Source: Bacteroidales bacterium
GTDB taxonomy: Bacteria > Bacteroidota > Bacteroidia > Bacteroidales > UBA932
Assembly (NCBI GenBank): GCA_013335275.1
Contig: JAAXVX010000012.1
Span: 1 to 12,817 of the forward strand
DNA: 12,817 nt
Direction of reading: 5' to 3'
Each line of letters starts with the position of its first letter. Positions within the stretch are counted from its first letter, which is position 1. Below, in pieces: positions 1-7,203 of the stretch. The position numbers were made by a program, and so were the translations under genes. The notes under the pieces are model-generated. The model was not told the origin of the DNA and did no database searches. It worked only from the letters and a program-made list of their open reading frames with translations.

Positions 1-207
1 ATGAACATTTTCCGGAATAATGGCTCTGTTTGCGACAAGTCGGGAAATCTCTATTACAAGGGTACCACTAAAAATTTCAATCCTATAATGGCAATGGCGG
101 CAGAAGTTGTAATAGTGGAGGCCGAAGAGCTTGTAGAAACAGGAGCCATTATTCCGGAGAATGTTCATACTCCGGCTATATTAATCGATCACATTTATAT
201 TAAATAA
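1..207 (+). CDS. atoD: CoA-transferase subunit A (AtoD-like), C-terminal part
   Basis: This is the last 68 codons of a family I CoA-transferase alpha subunit, probably the butyryl-CoA:acetoacetate CoA-transferase that releases butyrate at the end of lysine fermentation. The segment GNLYYKGTTKNFNP followed by MAMAAEVVIVEAEELV is the typical C-terminal stretch of AtoD/ScoA subunits, ending in a short strand (ILIDHIYIK). The family is usually about 215-220 residues, so roughly 150 residues should lie upstream of the window. The ATG at base 1 is therefore most likely an internal Met, not the start. The stop is followed 11 bp later by kal, so it belongs to the same operon. The matching beta subunit is not next to it but at 9573-10232. 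The family call is secure. The substrate is inferred from the neighbours. Confidence 0.88.
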   Translation: MNIFRNNGSVCDKSGNLYYKGTTKNFNPIMAMAAEVVIVEAEELVETGAIIPENVHTPAILIDHIYIK

Positions 208-218
208 ACTAATTTATT

Positions 219-605
219 ATGTCAAAAACCGCTTTAATAAGAGTTCGCATGAGCTCTCACGATGCACATTATGGTGGAAATCTTGTTGATGGTGCAAAAA
301 TGCTTCAGTTGTTCGGAGATGTTGCAACAGAATTGCTCATTATGCAGGATGGAGATGAAGGACTTTTCAAGGCCTACGACAATGTTGAATTTATAGCTCC
401 TGTTTATGCAGGTGACTATATTGAGGCTTCAGGGGAAATTGTTACTGTGGGTAACAGTTCAAGAAAAATGAATTTTGTTGCAAAGAAAGTGATTGTCCCA
501 AGACCGGACATCTCACCTTCTGCAGCCGATATTCTGGAAGAGCCTGTTATCGTATGTAAAGCGAGCGGTACCTGTGTGACTCCCAAATCTTGTCAAAGAA
601 AATAA
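219..605 (+). CDS. kal: 3-aminobutyryl-CoA ammonia lyase
   Basis: Cytosolic enzyme (EC 4.3.1.14) that removes ammonia from L-3-aminobutyryl-CoA to give crotonyl-CoA. The 128-residue protein has the small single-domain hotdog size expected for Kal. It carries the characteristic N-terminal stretch [16 protein letters not shown] and [10 protein letters not shown], then [19 protein letters not shown], which matches the hotdog thioesterase-like core. The C-terminal half ([18 protein letters not shown], then CKASGTCV) also fits known Kal proteins as I remember them. The start at 219 gives the full family length; the next Met (codon 11) would cut into the conserved core. The leader before the ATG is A/T-rich with no clear Shine-Dalgarno. 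It is followed after 12 bp by kce, whose product is its substrate. Recognition is strong from both sequence and context. Confidence 0.93.
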   Translation: MSKTALIRVRMSSHDAHYGGNLVDGAKMLQLFGDVATELLIMQDGDEGLFKAYDNVEFIAPVYAGDYIEASGEIVTVGNSSRKMNFVAKKVIVPRPDISPSAADILEEPVIVCKASGTCVTPKSCQRK

Positions 606-617
606 ATTAATATAGTT

Positions 618-1445
618 ATGGATAAGCTGATTATTACCGCAGCAATTTGCGGAGCAGAGGTTCTTAAAGAACACAATCCTGCAGTTCCCTACACGGTTGA
701 AGAGTGCGTGAGAGAAGCAAAATCGGCATATGACGCCGGAGCAAGCATCATTCACCTGCATGTTCGTTACGACGATGGCACTCCAACACAGGACAAAGCC
801 AGATTCAAAATGGTTATGGATGCAATTTATAAAGTATGTCCCGATGTTATTATACAACCTTCAACAGGAGGGGCCGTAGGAATGACAAATGACGAAAGAC
901 TTCAGCCTACCGAGCTTAGCCCGGAAATGGCCACTTTAGATTGCGGAACCCTCAATTTTGGAGGAGATGATGTTTTTATGAACACAGAAAATACTATCAA
1001 GTATTTTGGAACTAAAATGATTGAGAGAGGTATTAAACCGGAACTTGAGGTTTTTGACAAAAGTATGATTGATATGGCTCTGAGGCTTCAAAAGAAAGGC
1101 TTTATCAAGAGTCCGATGCATTTTGATTTTGTTATGGGGGTTAACGGAGGAATTTCCGGAGAACTGCGTGACTTTATCTTCCTCAGAGGTTCAATACCTG
1201 CAGATGCAACATATACTGCAGCAGGAGTGGGCCGGTTTGAATTTCCTCTTGCGGCAGCGGCAATAATTGACGGAGGGCATGTGAGAGTGGGATTTGAAGA
1301 CAATGTCTTTATTTCTAAAGGAGTAGTTGCAAAATCCAATGGAGAGCTTGTTGCAAAAGTGGTTAGAATGGCTAAGGAATTTGGCCGTGAAATAGCTACA
1401 CCTGCAGAAGCCCGTCAGATACTGGGACTTAAACCAAAAGCATGA
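618..1445 (+). CDS. kce: 3-keto-5-aminohexanoate cleavage enzyme
   Basis: Zn-dependent BKACE-family (DUF849) TIM-barrel enzyme (EC 2.3.1.247). It converts 5-amino-3-oxohexanoate plus acetyl-CoA to 3-aminobutyryl-CoA plus acetoacetate. The 275-residue protein has the family metal motif HLH at His46 and His48 and a serine at position 82 in QPSTGG. The motif GHVRVGFED puts Arg223, Glu227 and Asp228 where the structurally characterised Cloacimonas Kce has its catalytic Arg, Zn-binding Glu and Asp, offset by three residues. The start ATG at 618 gives the canonical N-terminus MDKLIITAAICGAE. It sits between kal and kdd, so substrate and product enzymes flank it. BKACE enzymes differ in beta-keto acid substrate, and the lysine assignment rests on both the residues and the cluster. 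Confidence 0.95.
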   Translation: MDKLIITAAICGAEVLKEHNPAVPYTVEECVREAKSAYDAGASIIHLHVRYDDGTPTQDKARFKMVMDAIYKVCPDVIIQPSTGGAVGMTNDERLQPTELSPEMATLDCGTLNFGGDDVFMNTENTIKYFGTKMIERGIKPELEVFDKSMIDMALRLQKKGFIKSPMHFDFVMGVNGGISGELRDFIFLRGSIPADATYTAAGVGRFEFPLAAAAIIDGGHVRVGFEDNVFISKGVVAKSNGELVAKVVRMAKEFGREIATPAEARQILGLKPKA

Positions 1446-1479
1446 TTTTTTAATAAATGAACAATAACATAACAAAACA

Positions 1480-2520
1480 ATGAAAAAAGGTAACAAATAC
1501 GGAATTCACAGGGTAATTGAACCAAAAGGTGTTCTCCCTCAGCCTGCAAACAAAATTGACAACAACATGGATGAGATTTACGATAATGAAATTCTCATTG
1601 ATGTACAAACACTTAATATCGATTCAGCCAGCTTTACTCAAATTGAGGAGCAGGCAGGCGGAGATAAAGCCAAAATTGCAGAAATAATGCTGGGCATTGT
1701 TGCAAAACAGGGAAAACACAGAAATCCGGTTACCGGTTCAGGCGGGATGTTACTCGGAACAGTTGAAAAAATAGGAGATGCGCTGGTAGGCAAGATTGAC
1801 CTTAAGGTAGGTGACAGAATTGCCACTTTGGTATCATTGTCTCTGACTCCTTTGAGAATAGACAAAATTAAAGATATCCGTTCGGACATCGACCAGGTGG
1901 ATATTGATGGAAAGGCTATCTTGTTTGAAAGCGGAATTTATGCCAAAATTCCTGCAGATATGCCTGCTAATCTTGCTCTTTCTGCTCTTGACGTTGCAGG
2001 TGCCCCTGCTCAGACTGCAAAACTTGTGAAACCAGGAGATACAGTACTGATAATTGGTGCTGGCGGAAAATCCGGAATGTTGTGCTGCTACGAAGCTAAA
2101 AAGCGCGCCGGAGTTACAGGTAAGGTAATTGGCCTTTGCCACAGCGAAAAAAGCACAAACAGGCTAAGAGATCTTGGTTTTTGCGACTATGTTTTTGCTG
2201 CTGATGCAACTCAGCCTGTTGCCATCCTTGAGAAAATTGAAGAGCTTACAAACGGAGAGATGTGCGATATTACAATTAACAATGTGAATATTACAGATAC
2301 CGAAATGACCAGTATTCTCTGTACTAAAGATACAGGAATTGTTTATTTCTTCTCAATGGCAACAAGCTTTACAAAAGCCGCACTGGGAGCCGAAGGTGTT
2401 GGAAGTGATGTAACAATGATAGTTGGTAACGGATATACAAAGGGACATGCCGAAATTACTCTTCAACTGCTAAGGGAATCCGAAAAACTAAGAAAAATAT
2501 TTACTGAACTTTACGCATAA
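1480..2520 (+). CDS. kdd: L-erythro-3,5-diaminohexanoate dehydrogenase, copy 1
   Basis: Oxidatively deaminates (3S,5S)-3,5-diaminohexanoate to 5-amino-3-oxohexanoate with NAD(P)+ (EC 1.4.1.11). The 346-residue protein looks like a distant medium-chain dehydrogenase/reductase. It has an N-terminal substrate domain with a VGDRIATL element near residue 110, then a Rossmann nucleotide-binding domain starting PGDTVLIIGAGGKSG (glycines 193-199). The C-terminal region holds NNVN (267-270), TEMTSIL and the SMATSFTK segment near 292-299. The N-terminus YGIHRVIEPKGVLPQP is typical of Kdd. The 34-bp gap after kce is the longest inside the operon and has no hairpin. A second homologous gene follows after 6 bp. 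Both copies keep the Rossmann glycines, so which one carries the main activity cannot be read from sequence. Confidence 0.92.
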   Translation: MKKGNKYGIHRVIEPKGVLPQPANKIDNNMDEIYDNEILIDVQTLNIDSASFTQIEEQAGGDKAKIAEIMLGIVAKQGKHRNPVTGSGGMLLGTVEKIGDALVGKIDLKVGDRIATLVSLSLTPLRIDKIKDIRSDIDQVDIDGKAILFESGIYAKIPADMPANLALSALDVAGAPAQTAKLVKPGDTVLIIGAGGKSGMLCCYEAKKRAGVTGKVIGLCHSEKSTNRLRDLGFCDYVFAADATQPVAILEKIEELTNGEMCDITINNVNITDTEMTSILCTKDTGIVYFFSMATSFTKAALGAEGVGSDVTMIVGNGYTKGHAEITLQLLRESEKLRKIFTELYA

Positions 2521-2526
2521 TATTAT

Positions 2527-3561
2527 ATGACAAAGGGTTGCAGATATGGTACTCACAGGGTAATTGAGCCGATAGGGACTCTTCCTCAGCCTGCATATAA
2601 ACTGGACAATACAATGTCCATATATGACAATGAGGTACTGATTGACGTTTCTACTCTCAATATTGATTCTGCCTCATATACCCAGATAAAAGAAAGTTGC
2701 GGATCGGATGCGTCAAAAATGAAGCAGATGATTCTTTCAATCGTAAATGAAAGGGGTAAAATGCAGAATCCTGTTACAGGATCGGGAGGAATGCTCATTG
2801 GTACAGTAAAGGAGGTAGGAAAGGATTTTCCTGCAAACAAACTGAAAGTAGGCGATAAAATAGCCACTTTAGTTTCGTTGTCGCTCACACCCTTAAAGAT
2901 AAAATCTATAAAAAAACTCAACCCTCATTCCGATCAGGTGGATGTGGAGGCAGAGGCCATTCTCTTTGAGAGCGGCCTCTTCGCCGTCTTGCCCGGGGAT
3001 ATTCCGGAAAAACTGGCTCTTGCAGCACTGGATGTTGCTGGTGCGCCTGCTCAGGTGGACAGACTTGTAACAGAGGGAGATATTGTGTGCGTAATAGGCG
3101 GGGGAGGAAAATCCGGGATTCTGTGTTGTTATCAGGCAATGCAAAATGTAGGACCTTCCGGCAAGGTAATCGTTGTTGAATATTCTCCCGTGAATGCGAA
3201 GAGAATTGCAGATATGGGCCTTGCAACCGATATTATTGTAGCCGATGCAACAAATGTTATGGATGTTTACAATAAGGTTATGGCAGTAACAGGCGGAAGA
3301 GGCTGCGATGTAACGGTAAACAATGTTAATGTGCAATCTACCGAAATGACCTCGATTCTTATTACTAAAGGGCAGGGGTGTGTTTACTTCTTCTCAATGG
3401 CAACCAGTTTTACCAAGGCTGCTTTGGGTGCAGAAGGTGTGGGCAAGGACATCAATTTAATAGTGGGAAACGGCTTTGCAAAGGGCCATGCAAATCTCAC
3501 GCTCAATATAATCAGAGAGTCTAAAGCTATTAGGGAGTTATTTGAAAAACTTTATGTATAA
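2527..3561 (+). CDS. kdd: L-erythro-3,5-diaminohexanoate dehydrogenase, copy 2 (tandem paralog)
   Basis: A 344-residue homolog of the gene immediately upstream. My hand alignment gives about 202 identities over 345 columns, roughly 58%, with two single-residue gaps. It keeps the whole Kdd architecture: the N-terminal [40 protein letters not shown], the Rossmann glycines as VIGGGGKSG (191-197), NNVN and SMATSFTK. No frameshift or stop interrupts it, so it looks functional. Differences concentrate in the stretch after the Rossmann loop ([17 protein letters not shown] versus IGLCHSEKSTNRLRDLG in copy 1), where dinucleotide and ribose contacts usually lie, and in the 96-108 loop. It could be an isoenzyme with a different cofactor or stereoisomer preference, or a partner in a hetero-oligomer. 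The kamA start lies 7 bp after its stop. Confidence 0.88.
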   Translation: MTKGCRYGTHRVIEPIGTLPQPAYKLDNTMSIYDNEVLIDVSTLNIDSASYTQIKESCGSDASKMKQMILSIVNERGKMQNPVTGSGGMLIGTVKEVGKDFPANKLKVGDKIATLVSLSLTPLKIKSIKKLNPHSDQVDVEAEAILFESGLFAVLPGDIPEKLALAALDVAGAPAQVDRLVTEGDIVCVIGGGGKSGILCCYQAMQNVGPSGKVIVVEYSPVNAKRIADMGLATDIIVADATNVMDVYNKVMAVTGGRGCDVTVNNVNVQSTEMTSILITKGQGCVYFFSMATSFTKAALGAEGVGKDINLIVGNGFAKGHANLTLNIIRESKAIRELFEKLYV

Positions 3562-3568
3562 AAACAAT

Positions 3569-4816
3569 ATGTCAGAAAGCAGACGAAAAAATCTTTTTCC
3601 AGAAGTATCCGATGAACAGTGGAATGACTGGAAATGGCAGGTTAAGAACAGGATTGAAACATTAGATCAGCTAAAGAAATATATTCCGCTCACTTCTGAG
3701 GAAGAAGAGGGTGTAAGCAGGTCGCTCCAGACCCTTAGAATGGCAATTACTCCTTATTATTTAACGCTAATTGACCCGGACAATCCAAATGACCCGGTTA
3801 GAAAACAGGCTATCCCTACAGGTTCCGAGACACATATCTCACCGGCAGACCTTCTTGATCCTCTGCATGAGGACGAAGATTCGCCTGTTCAGGGATTGAC
3901 TCACAGGTATCCGGACAGGGTTCTGCTTCTGATTACAGATATGTGTTCAATGTATTGCAGGCACTGCACAAGAAGACGTTTTGCCGGCCAGAAGGATGAT
4001 GAAACATCGCCGGACTACATACAAAAAGCTATTGACTATATTGCAGCAACGCCTCAGGTTAGAGATGTGCTTCTTTCCGGTGGTGATGCCCTGATGGTTT
4101 CTGATGCAAAACTGGAATCAATTATCAAAAGACTCAGAGCTATTCCTCACGTTGAAATTATCCGTATTGGCTCAAGAGTACCGGTTGTGTGTCCTCAGAG
4201 AATTACAGACAATCTGGTGAATATGCTTAAAAAATACCATCCGATTTGGCTGAATACCCATTTTAACCATCCAAATGAAATTACTCCGGAATCTTCTGAA
4301 GCATGTGCAAAACTTGCAAATGCAGGAATTCCGCTTGGTAATCAGTCGGTACTTTTAAGAGGGGTTAATGATTGTGTAAATATTATGAAAAGGCTTGTCC
4401 ATGAACTGGTAAAAATACGGGTAAGGCCTTATTACATTTATCAGTGTGACCTGTCAATGGGACTTGAACATTTCCGCACCCCTGTTTCAAAAGGTATTGA
4501 AATAATTGAAGGCCTTAGAGGTCATACTTCCGGCTATGCTGTACCTACATTTGTTGTAGATGCTCCGGGCGGCGGCGGAAAGACTCCGGTAATGCCTACT
4601 TATGTAATCTCTCAGTCTCCGGGAAAAGTGGTTCTGAGAAATTTTGAAGGGGTTATTACAACTTATACAGAACCAACGGACTATAAAAACACTTGCGACT
4701 GCGACGATTGCAAAAAGAATGTCAGAGTTGAAGGTGTTGCCTCTCTTCATAAGGGACAGAGAATGTCTATTGAGCCTGCAGTTCTGATGCGTAAAGAAAG
4801 ATCACATAAACACTGA
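3569..4816 (+). CDS. kamA: L-lysine 2,3-aminomutase
   Basis: Radical SAM, PLP-dependent enzyme (EC 5.4.3.2) that turns L-lysine into L-beta-lysine, the first step of the pathway. From the ATG at 3569 the protein is 415 residues, against 416 for the clostridial enzyme. The [4Fe-4S] motif is CSMYCRHC at Cys126, Cys130 and Cys133. The PLP lysine is Lys338 in [12 protein letters not shown], and Asp331 precedes it. The structural zinc ligands are Cys269 plus Cys376, Cys378 and Cys381 (CDCDDC). Each is offset by one from the clostridial numbering I recall. The full C-terminal zinc extension separates it from the shorter EF-P-modifying paralog YjeK/EpmB. In-frame starts at TTG 3542 and ATG 3554 exist but overlap kdd and add nonconserved residues. 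KamB follows after 5 bp. Confidence 0.97.
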   Translation: MSESRRKNLFPEVSDEQWNDWKWQVKNRIETLDQLKKYIPLTSEEEEGVSRSLQTLRMAITPYYLTLIDPDNPNDPVRKQAIPTGSETHISPADLLDPLHEDEDSPVQGLTHRYPDRVLLLITDMCSMYCRHCTRRRFAGQKDDETSPDYIQKAIDYIAATPQVRDVLLSGGDALMVSDAKLESIIKRLRAIPHVEIIRIGSRVPVVCPQRITDNLVNMLKKYHPIWLNTHFNHPNEITPESSEACAKLANAGIPLGNQSVLLRGVNDCVNIMKRLVHELVKIRVRPYYIYQCDLSMGLEHFRTPVSKGIEIIEGLRGHTSGYAVPTFVVDAPGGGGKTPVMPTYVISQSPGKVVLRNFEGVITTYTEPTDYKNTCDCDDCKKNVRVEGVASLHKGQRMSIEPAVLMRKERSHKH

Positions 4817-4821
4817 CAATA

Positions 4822-5844
4822 ATGCCATTTGTTCGGGAGCTTCTCAAATATGATAGTATTTCTATCGTTGGTCTCGAAAAGAATACCGGTAAGACTGAAT
4901 GCCTGAATTATCTGATAAAGCGCCTGCCTCTGGATATTATGACTGTTGCGGTCAGTTCAATTGGAGTAGACGGGGAGAGGAGAGATCAGGTAACCAGAAG
5001 TTCAAAACCGGAAATTCTTTTAAGGGATGGGATGCTCTTTGGAACCAGTGAGCAGCATTACAGGTCCAGAAGAGTGACATCTGAGTTGCTTGATATTGGC
5101 GATGAGAGAACTTCACTAGGGAGAGTCGTTACTGCAAGGGCTCTTTGCGGGGGCAAAATATTGCTTTCCGGCCCTTCTTCAACAGCTTCTCTGAGGCGAT
5201 GGATGGATAATGCCATTAAGAATCACAATGCAGATTTGTGCATTATTGACGGAGCACTTTCCCGGATGAGCCTGGCCTCTCCGGTTGTCTCGAAATCGAT
5301 GATTCTGGCAACGGGAGCAGCTTTATCTGCCAATATTAAGACTCTTGTAGCCAAGACAGCTTTTGTTGTTGGATTAGTAAATATTCCGGTGACAAAAATT
5401 GCCGCAAAGAAGATACTTGAAACGAAGGATAACGGAGTATGGAGTATAGGAGAAAATGGAGATATAACCCCATTGGGAATATCATCTGTATTATCCTATG
5501 ATAAACTGGATTCATCCACTATTTCCGGAACAAAGGCAGTGTTTATTTCAGGAGCGTTAACTGACAGATTCCTGAATACTGTTTGCCGGGAGTCTGGAGA
5601 TAAAGAAATTGAACTGATTGTCAGGGATTTTACAAAAATATTTGTTACTCCTCTCAATTATAATACATTTCTGAAAAGGGGCGGTAAAATTTCCGTTCTG
5701 AAAAAAAGCAAGCTTTTGGCTGTTTGTGTAAACCCTACAGCTCCGGACGGCACACGTCTTGATTCGGACAAACTTTGCCACGAACTTGAAAAAGAGATAG
5801 GATTGCCTGTTTACGATATAATAAAAAATGAATATGAGGCTTAA
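4822..5844 (+). CDS. kamB: KamB, P-loop NTPase accessory protein of lysine 5,6-aminomutase
   Basis: A 340-residue protein with a Walker A motif, GLEKNTGKTE (Gly17-Lys24-Thr25), close to the N-terminus. A probable Walker B strand, LCIIDGALSR, has its acidic residue at Asp143. The pattern resembles the CobQ/dethiobiotin-synthetase/MobB group of P-loop NTPases. The C-terminal half (from about residue 200) has no motif I recognise. There is no signal peptide or membrane segment. Genes in this position, between kamA and the MutS-like gene, are called kamB in public annotation, and I recall the pair being described as a reactivase for lysine 5,6-aminomutase. I cannot verify how well that is established. 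Its end overlaps the start of kamC by 17 bp in another frame, which suggests coupled translation and joint action. The motifs are seen directly; the role is contextual. Confidence 0.72.
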   Translation: MPFVRELLKYDSISIVGLEKNTGKTECLNYLIKRLPLDIMTVAVSSIGVDGERRDQVTRSSKPEILLRDGMLFGTSEQHYRSRRVTSELLDIGDERTSLGRVVTARALCGGKILLSGPSSTASLRRWMDNAIKNHNADLCIIDGALSRMSLASPVVSKSMILATGAALSANIKTLVAKTAFVVGLVNIPVTKIAAKKILETKDNGVWSIGENGDITPLGISSVLSYDKLDSSTISGTKAVFISGALTDRFLNTVCRESGDKEIELIVRDFTKIFVTPLNYNTFLKRGGKISVLKKSKLLAVCVNPTAPDGTRLDSDKLCHELEKEIGLPVYDIIKNEYEA

Positions 5845-7180
5845 ATCAATTTTGGATTCGCCATGCGGATTTCGCTACATTTTTGAGAAGCTGCAATTGC
5901 AGTCTTCTCTGTCGCGGCATCTGCTGATGGATACTCCTATGCCTCATAAACCGTCCGATATTGCCGGTATTTACGAAGAGTTGCGTGAATTTAAAATTCT
6001 GTTTGGGCAGGATGGCGATTTAAGAGATATTCTTACATCACTGCAGATAAAGCTTAGCAATCTGAGAGACATCAGAAATACGTTAACCCGTTTGTCTGCG
6101 GCAGCCACACTTGACGACATTGAACTATTCGAGATTAAGAATCTTGCAATAATTAATGAAGATGTTAGAAAACATTTAAACGGGAAAATATTATCAATTG
6201 ATTTTGATAACCTGGAAGATGTTTTAAATCTTCTTGATCCCGAAGGACTTAAAATAAGCTCGTTTTATATTTATGATTCCTATGATGATGAACTTGCTGT
6301 CCTGAGAAAAAAAATGAAGAGCGGGAGTAAATATCAGGACGAGTTGTATTATGAGGCATCAATTATCGAAGACAGAGTGAGAGGATGGCTTTCCCGGAAA
6401 ATAGAAAAAGATGTTCACCTGATATCTTCATCTCTTGAAAAACTTGCAAAGACAGATATTTTACTTTCAAAAGTCCTTCTTCTGGAGGAGCTTGATTTTA
6501 CTATCCCTTTAGTATCAGCCGGAGCTAACAGATATACCGGAATGTTTAATCCGTATATAAAAGAGATGGTTGAGAAAGAGAAAAGAGAATTTCAGAAAGT
6601 CTCTGTAGAATTTGAAACAAATTCGCCTCTTCTCATTACCGGTGCAAATATGGGAGGAAAAACAGTTGTACTCAAGAGTCTGGCTCTTTGTCAGTATCTG
6701 TTTCAGTTTGGTTTCGGAGTTCCGGCAGCAGGTGCGGAGATTTCTCCCGTGGAAGAGGTGCATTTTTGCATTGGGGACCAGCAGAATATTGAAAGCGGCT
6801 TATCATCATTTGCTGCTGAAATTACCAGAATTGACGCGGTATTAAAAAGTGTATATGCCGGTAAAAAAATACTGGCTCTCATTGATGAGCCTGCCAGGAC
6901 TACAAATCCGCTTGAGGGAACGGCACTTGTAACGGCTCTTATCAGAATTCTTCTTGACAAAAAGCTTCTTATGGTGGTTACAACTCACTATAATATTGAA
7001 AATGCAGAATGCAGGAGGATAAGAGTTAAAGGGCTTGAAAACGGGAAAATGAATTACAGTCTCATTGAAGAGACAGGAACCAAGCCACCGAGAGAGGCAC
7101 TCAGAATAGCGGCTTCTTTAGGTGTTGACAACAGATGGCTTCAGGAGGCTGAAAATCTTCTAAAAGAGAAGACAGAATAG
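5828..7180 (+). CDS. kamC: KamC, MutS-like ATPase (lysine 5,6-aminomutase reactivase candidate)
   Basis: A 450-residue protein carrying the MutS-type ABC ATPase. Walker A is GANMGGKT at residues 272-279 (Lys278). A signature-like segment SSFAAEITRIDAVL follows, then Walker B LALIDEPART with Asp353-Glu354, and the switch histidine in TTHYN (His387). The first 260 residues are mostly helical and charged, corresponding to the MutS lever/clamp region. The mismatch-recognition and connector domains of true MutS are absent and the protein is about half the length of MutS, so mismatch repair is unlikely. MutS-like genes of this kind are known next to kamD/kamE and in ornithine 4,5-aminomutase clusters, fitting an ATP-driven exchange of damaged cobalamin. 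The ATG at 5828 overlaps kamB; ATG 5834 is an alternative two codons in. Confidence 0.8.
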   Translation: MNMRLKSILDSPCGFRYIFEKLQLQSSLSRHLLMDTPMPHKPSDIAGIYEELREFKILFGQDGDLRDILTSLQIKLSNLRDIRNTLTRLSAAATLDDIELFEIKNLAIINEDVRKHLNGKILSIDFDNLEDVLNLLDPEGLKISSFYIYDSYDDELAVLRKKMKSGSKYQDELYYEASIIEDRVRGWLSRKIEKDVHLISSSLEKLAKTDILLSKVLLLEELDFTIPLVSAGANRYTGMFNPYIKEMVEKEKREFQKVSVEFETNSPLLITGANMGGKTVVLKSLALCQYLFQFGFGVPAAGAEISPVEEVHFCIGDQQNIESGLSSFAAEITRIDAVLKSVYAGKKILALIDEPARTTNPLEGTALVTALIRILLDKKLLMVVTTHYNIENAECRRIRVKGLENGKMNYSLIEETGTKPPREALRIAASLGVDNRWLQEAENLLKEKTE

Positions 7181-7203
7181 ATTTATTTAATTTCAAAGAT
7201 AAG

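Noticed and set aside
1..3. ATG at base 1 as a true gene start
   Set aside because: The protein it begins is only the C-terminal third of a CoA-transferase alpha subunit, so the gene almost certainly starts before the window.
2893..3336. Minus-strand frames opposite the second kdd gene
   Set aside because: They overlap each other in two frames and carry no domain signal, while the plus-strand frame is a clear Kdd.
3542..3568. Upstream in-frame starts for kamA (TTG at 3542, ATG at 3554)
   Set aside because: They overlap the end of kdd and add residues absent from the characterised enzyme. ATG 3569 gives 415 residues, one fewer than the clostridial KamA.
3569..4816. YjeK/EpmB (EF-P lysine aminomutase) instead of KamA
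   Set aside because: The length and the C-terminal zinc cysteines (376, 378, 381) plus the pathway context match fermentative KamA.
5828..7180. DNA mismatch repair protein MutS
   Set aside because: Only the ATPase and helical lever regions are present. The mismatch-binding and connector domains are missing and the gene is embedded in a B12 aminomutase operon.
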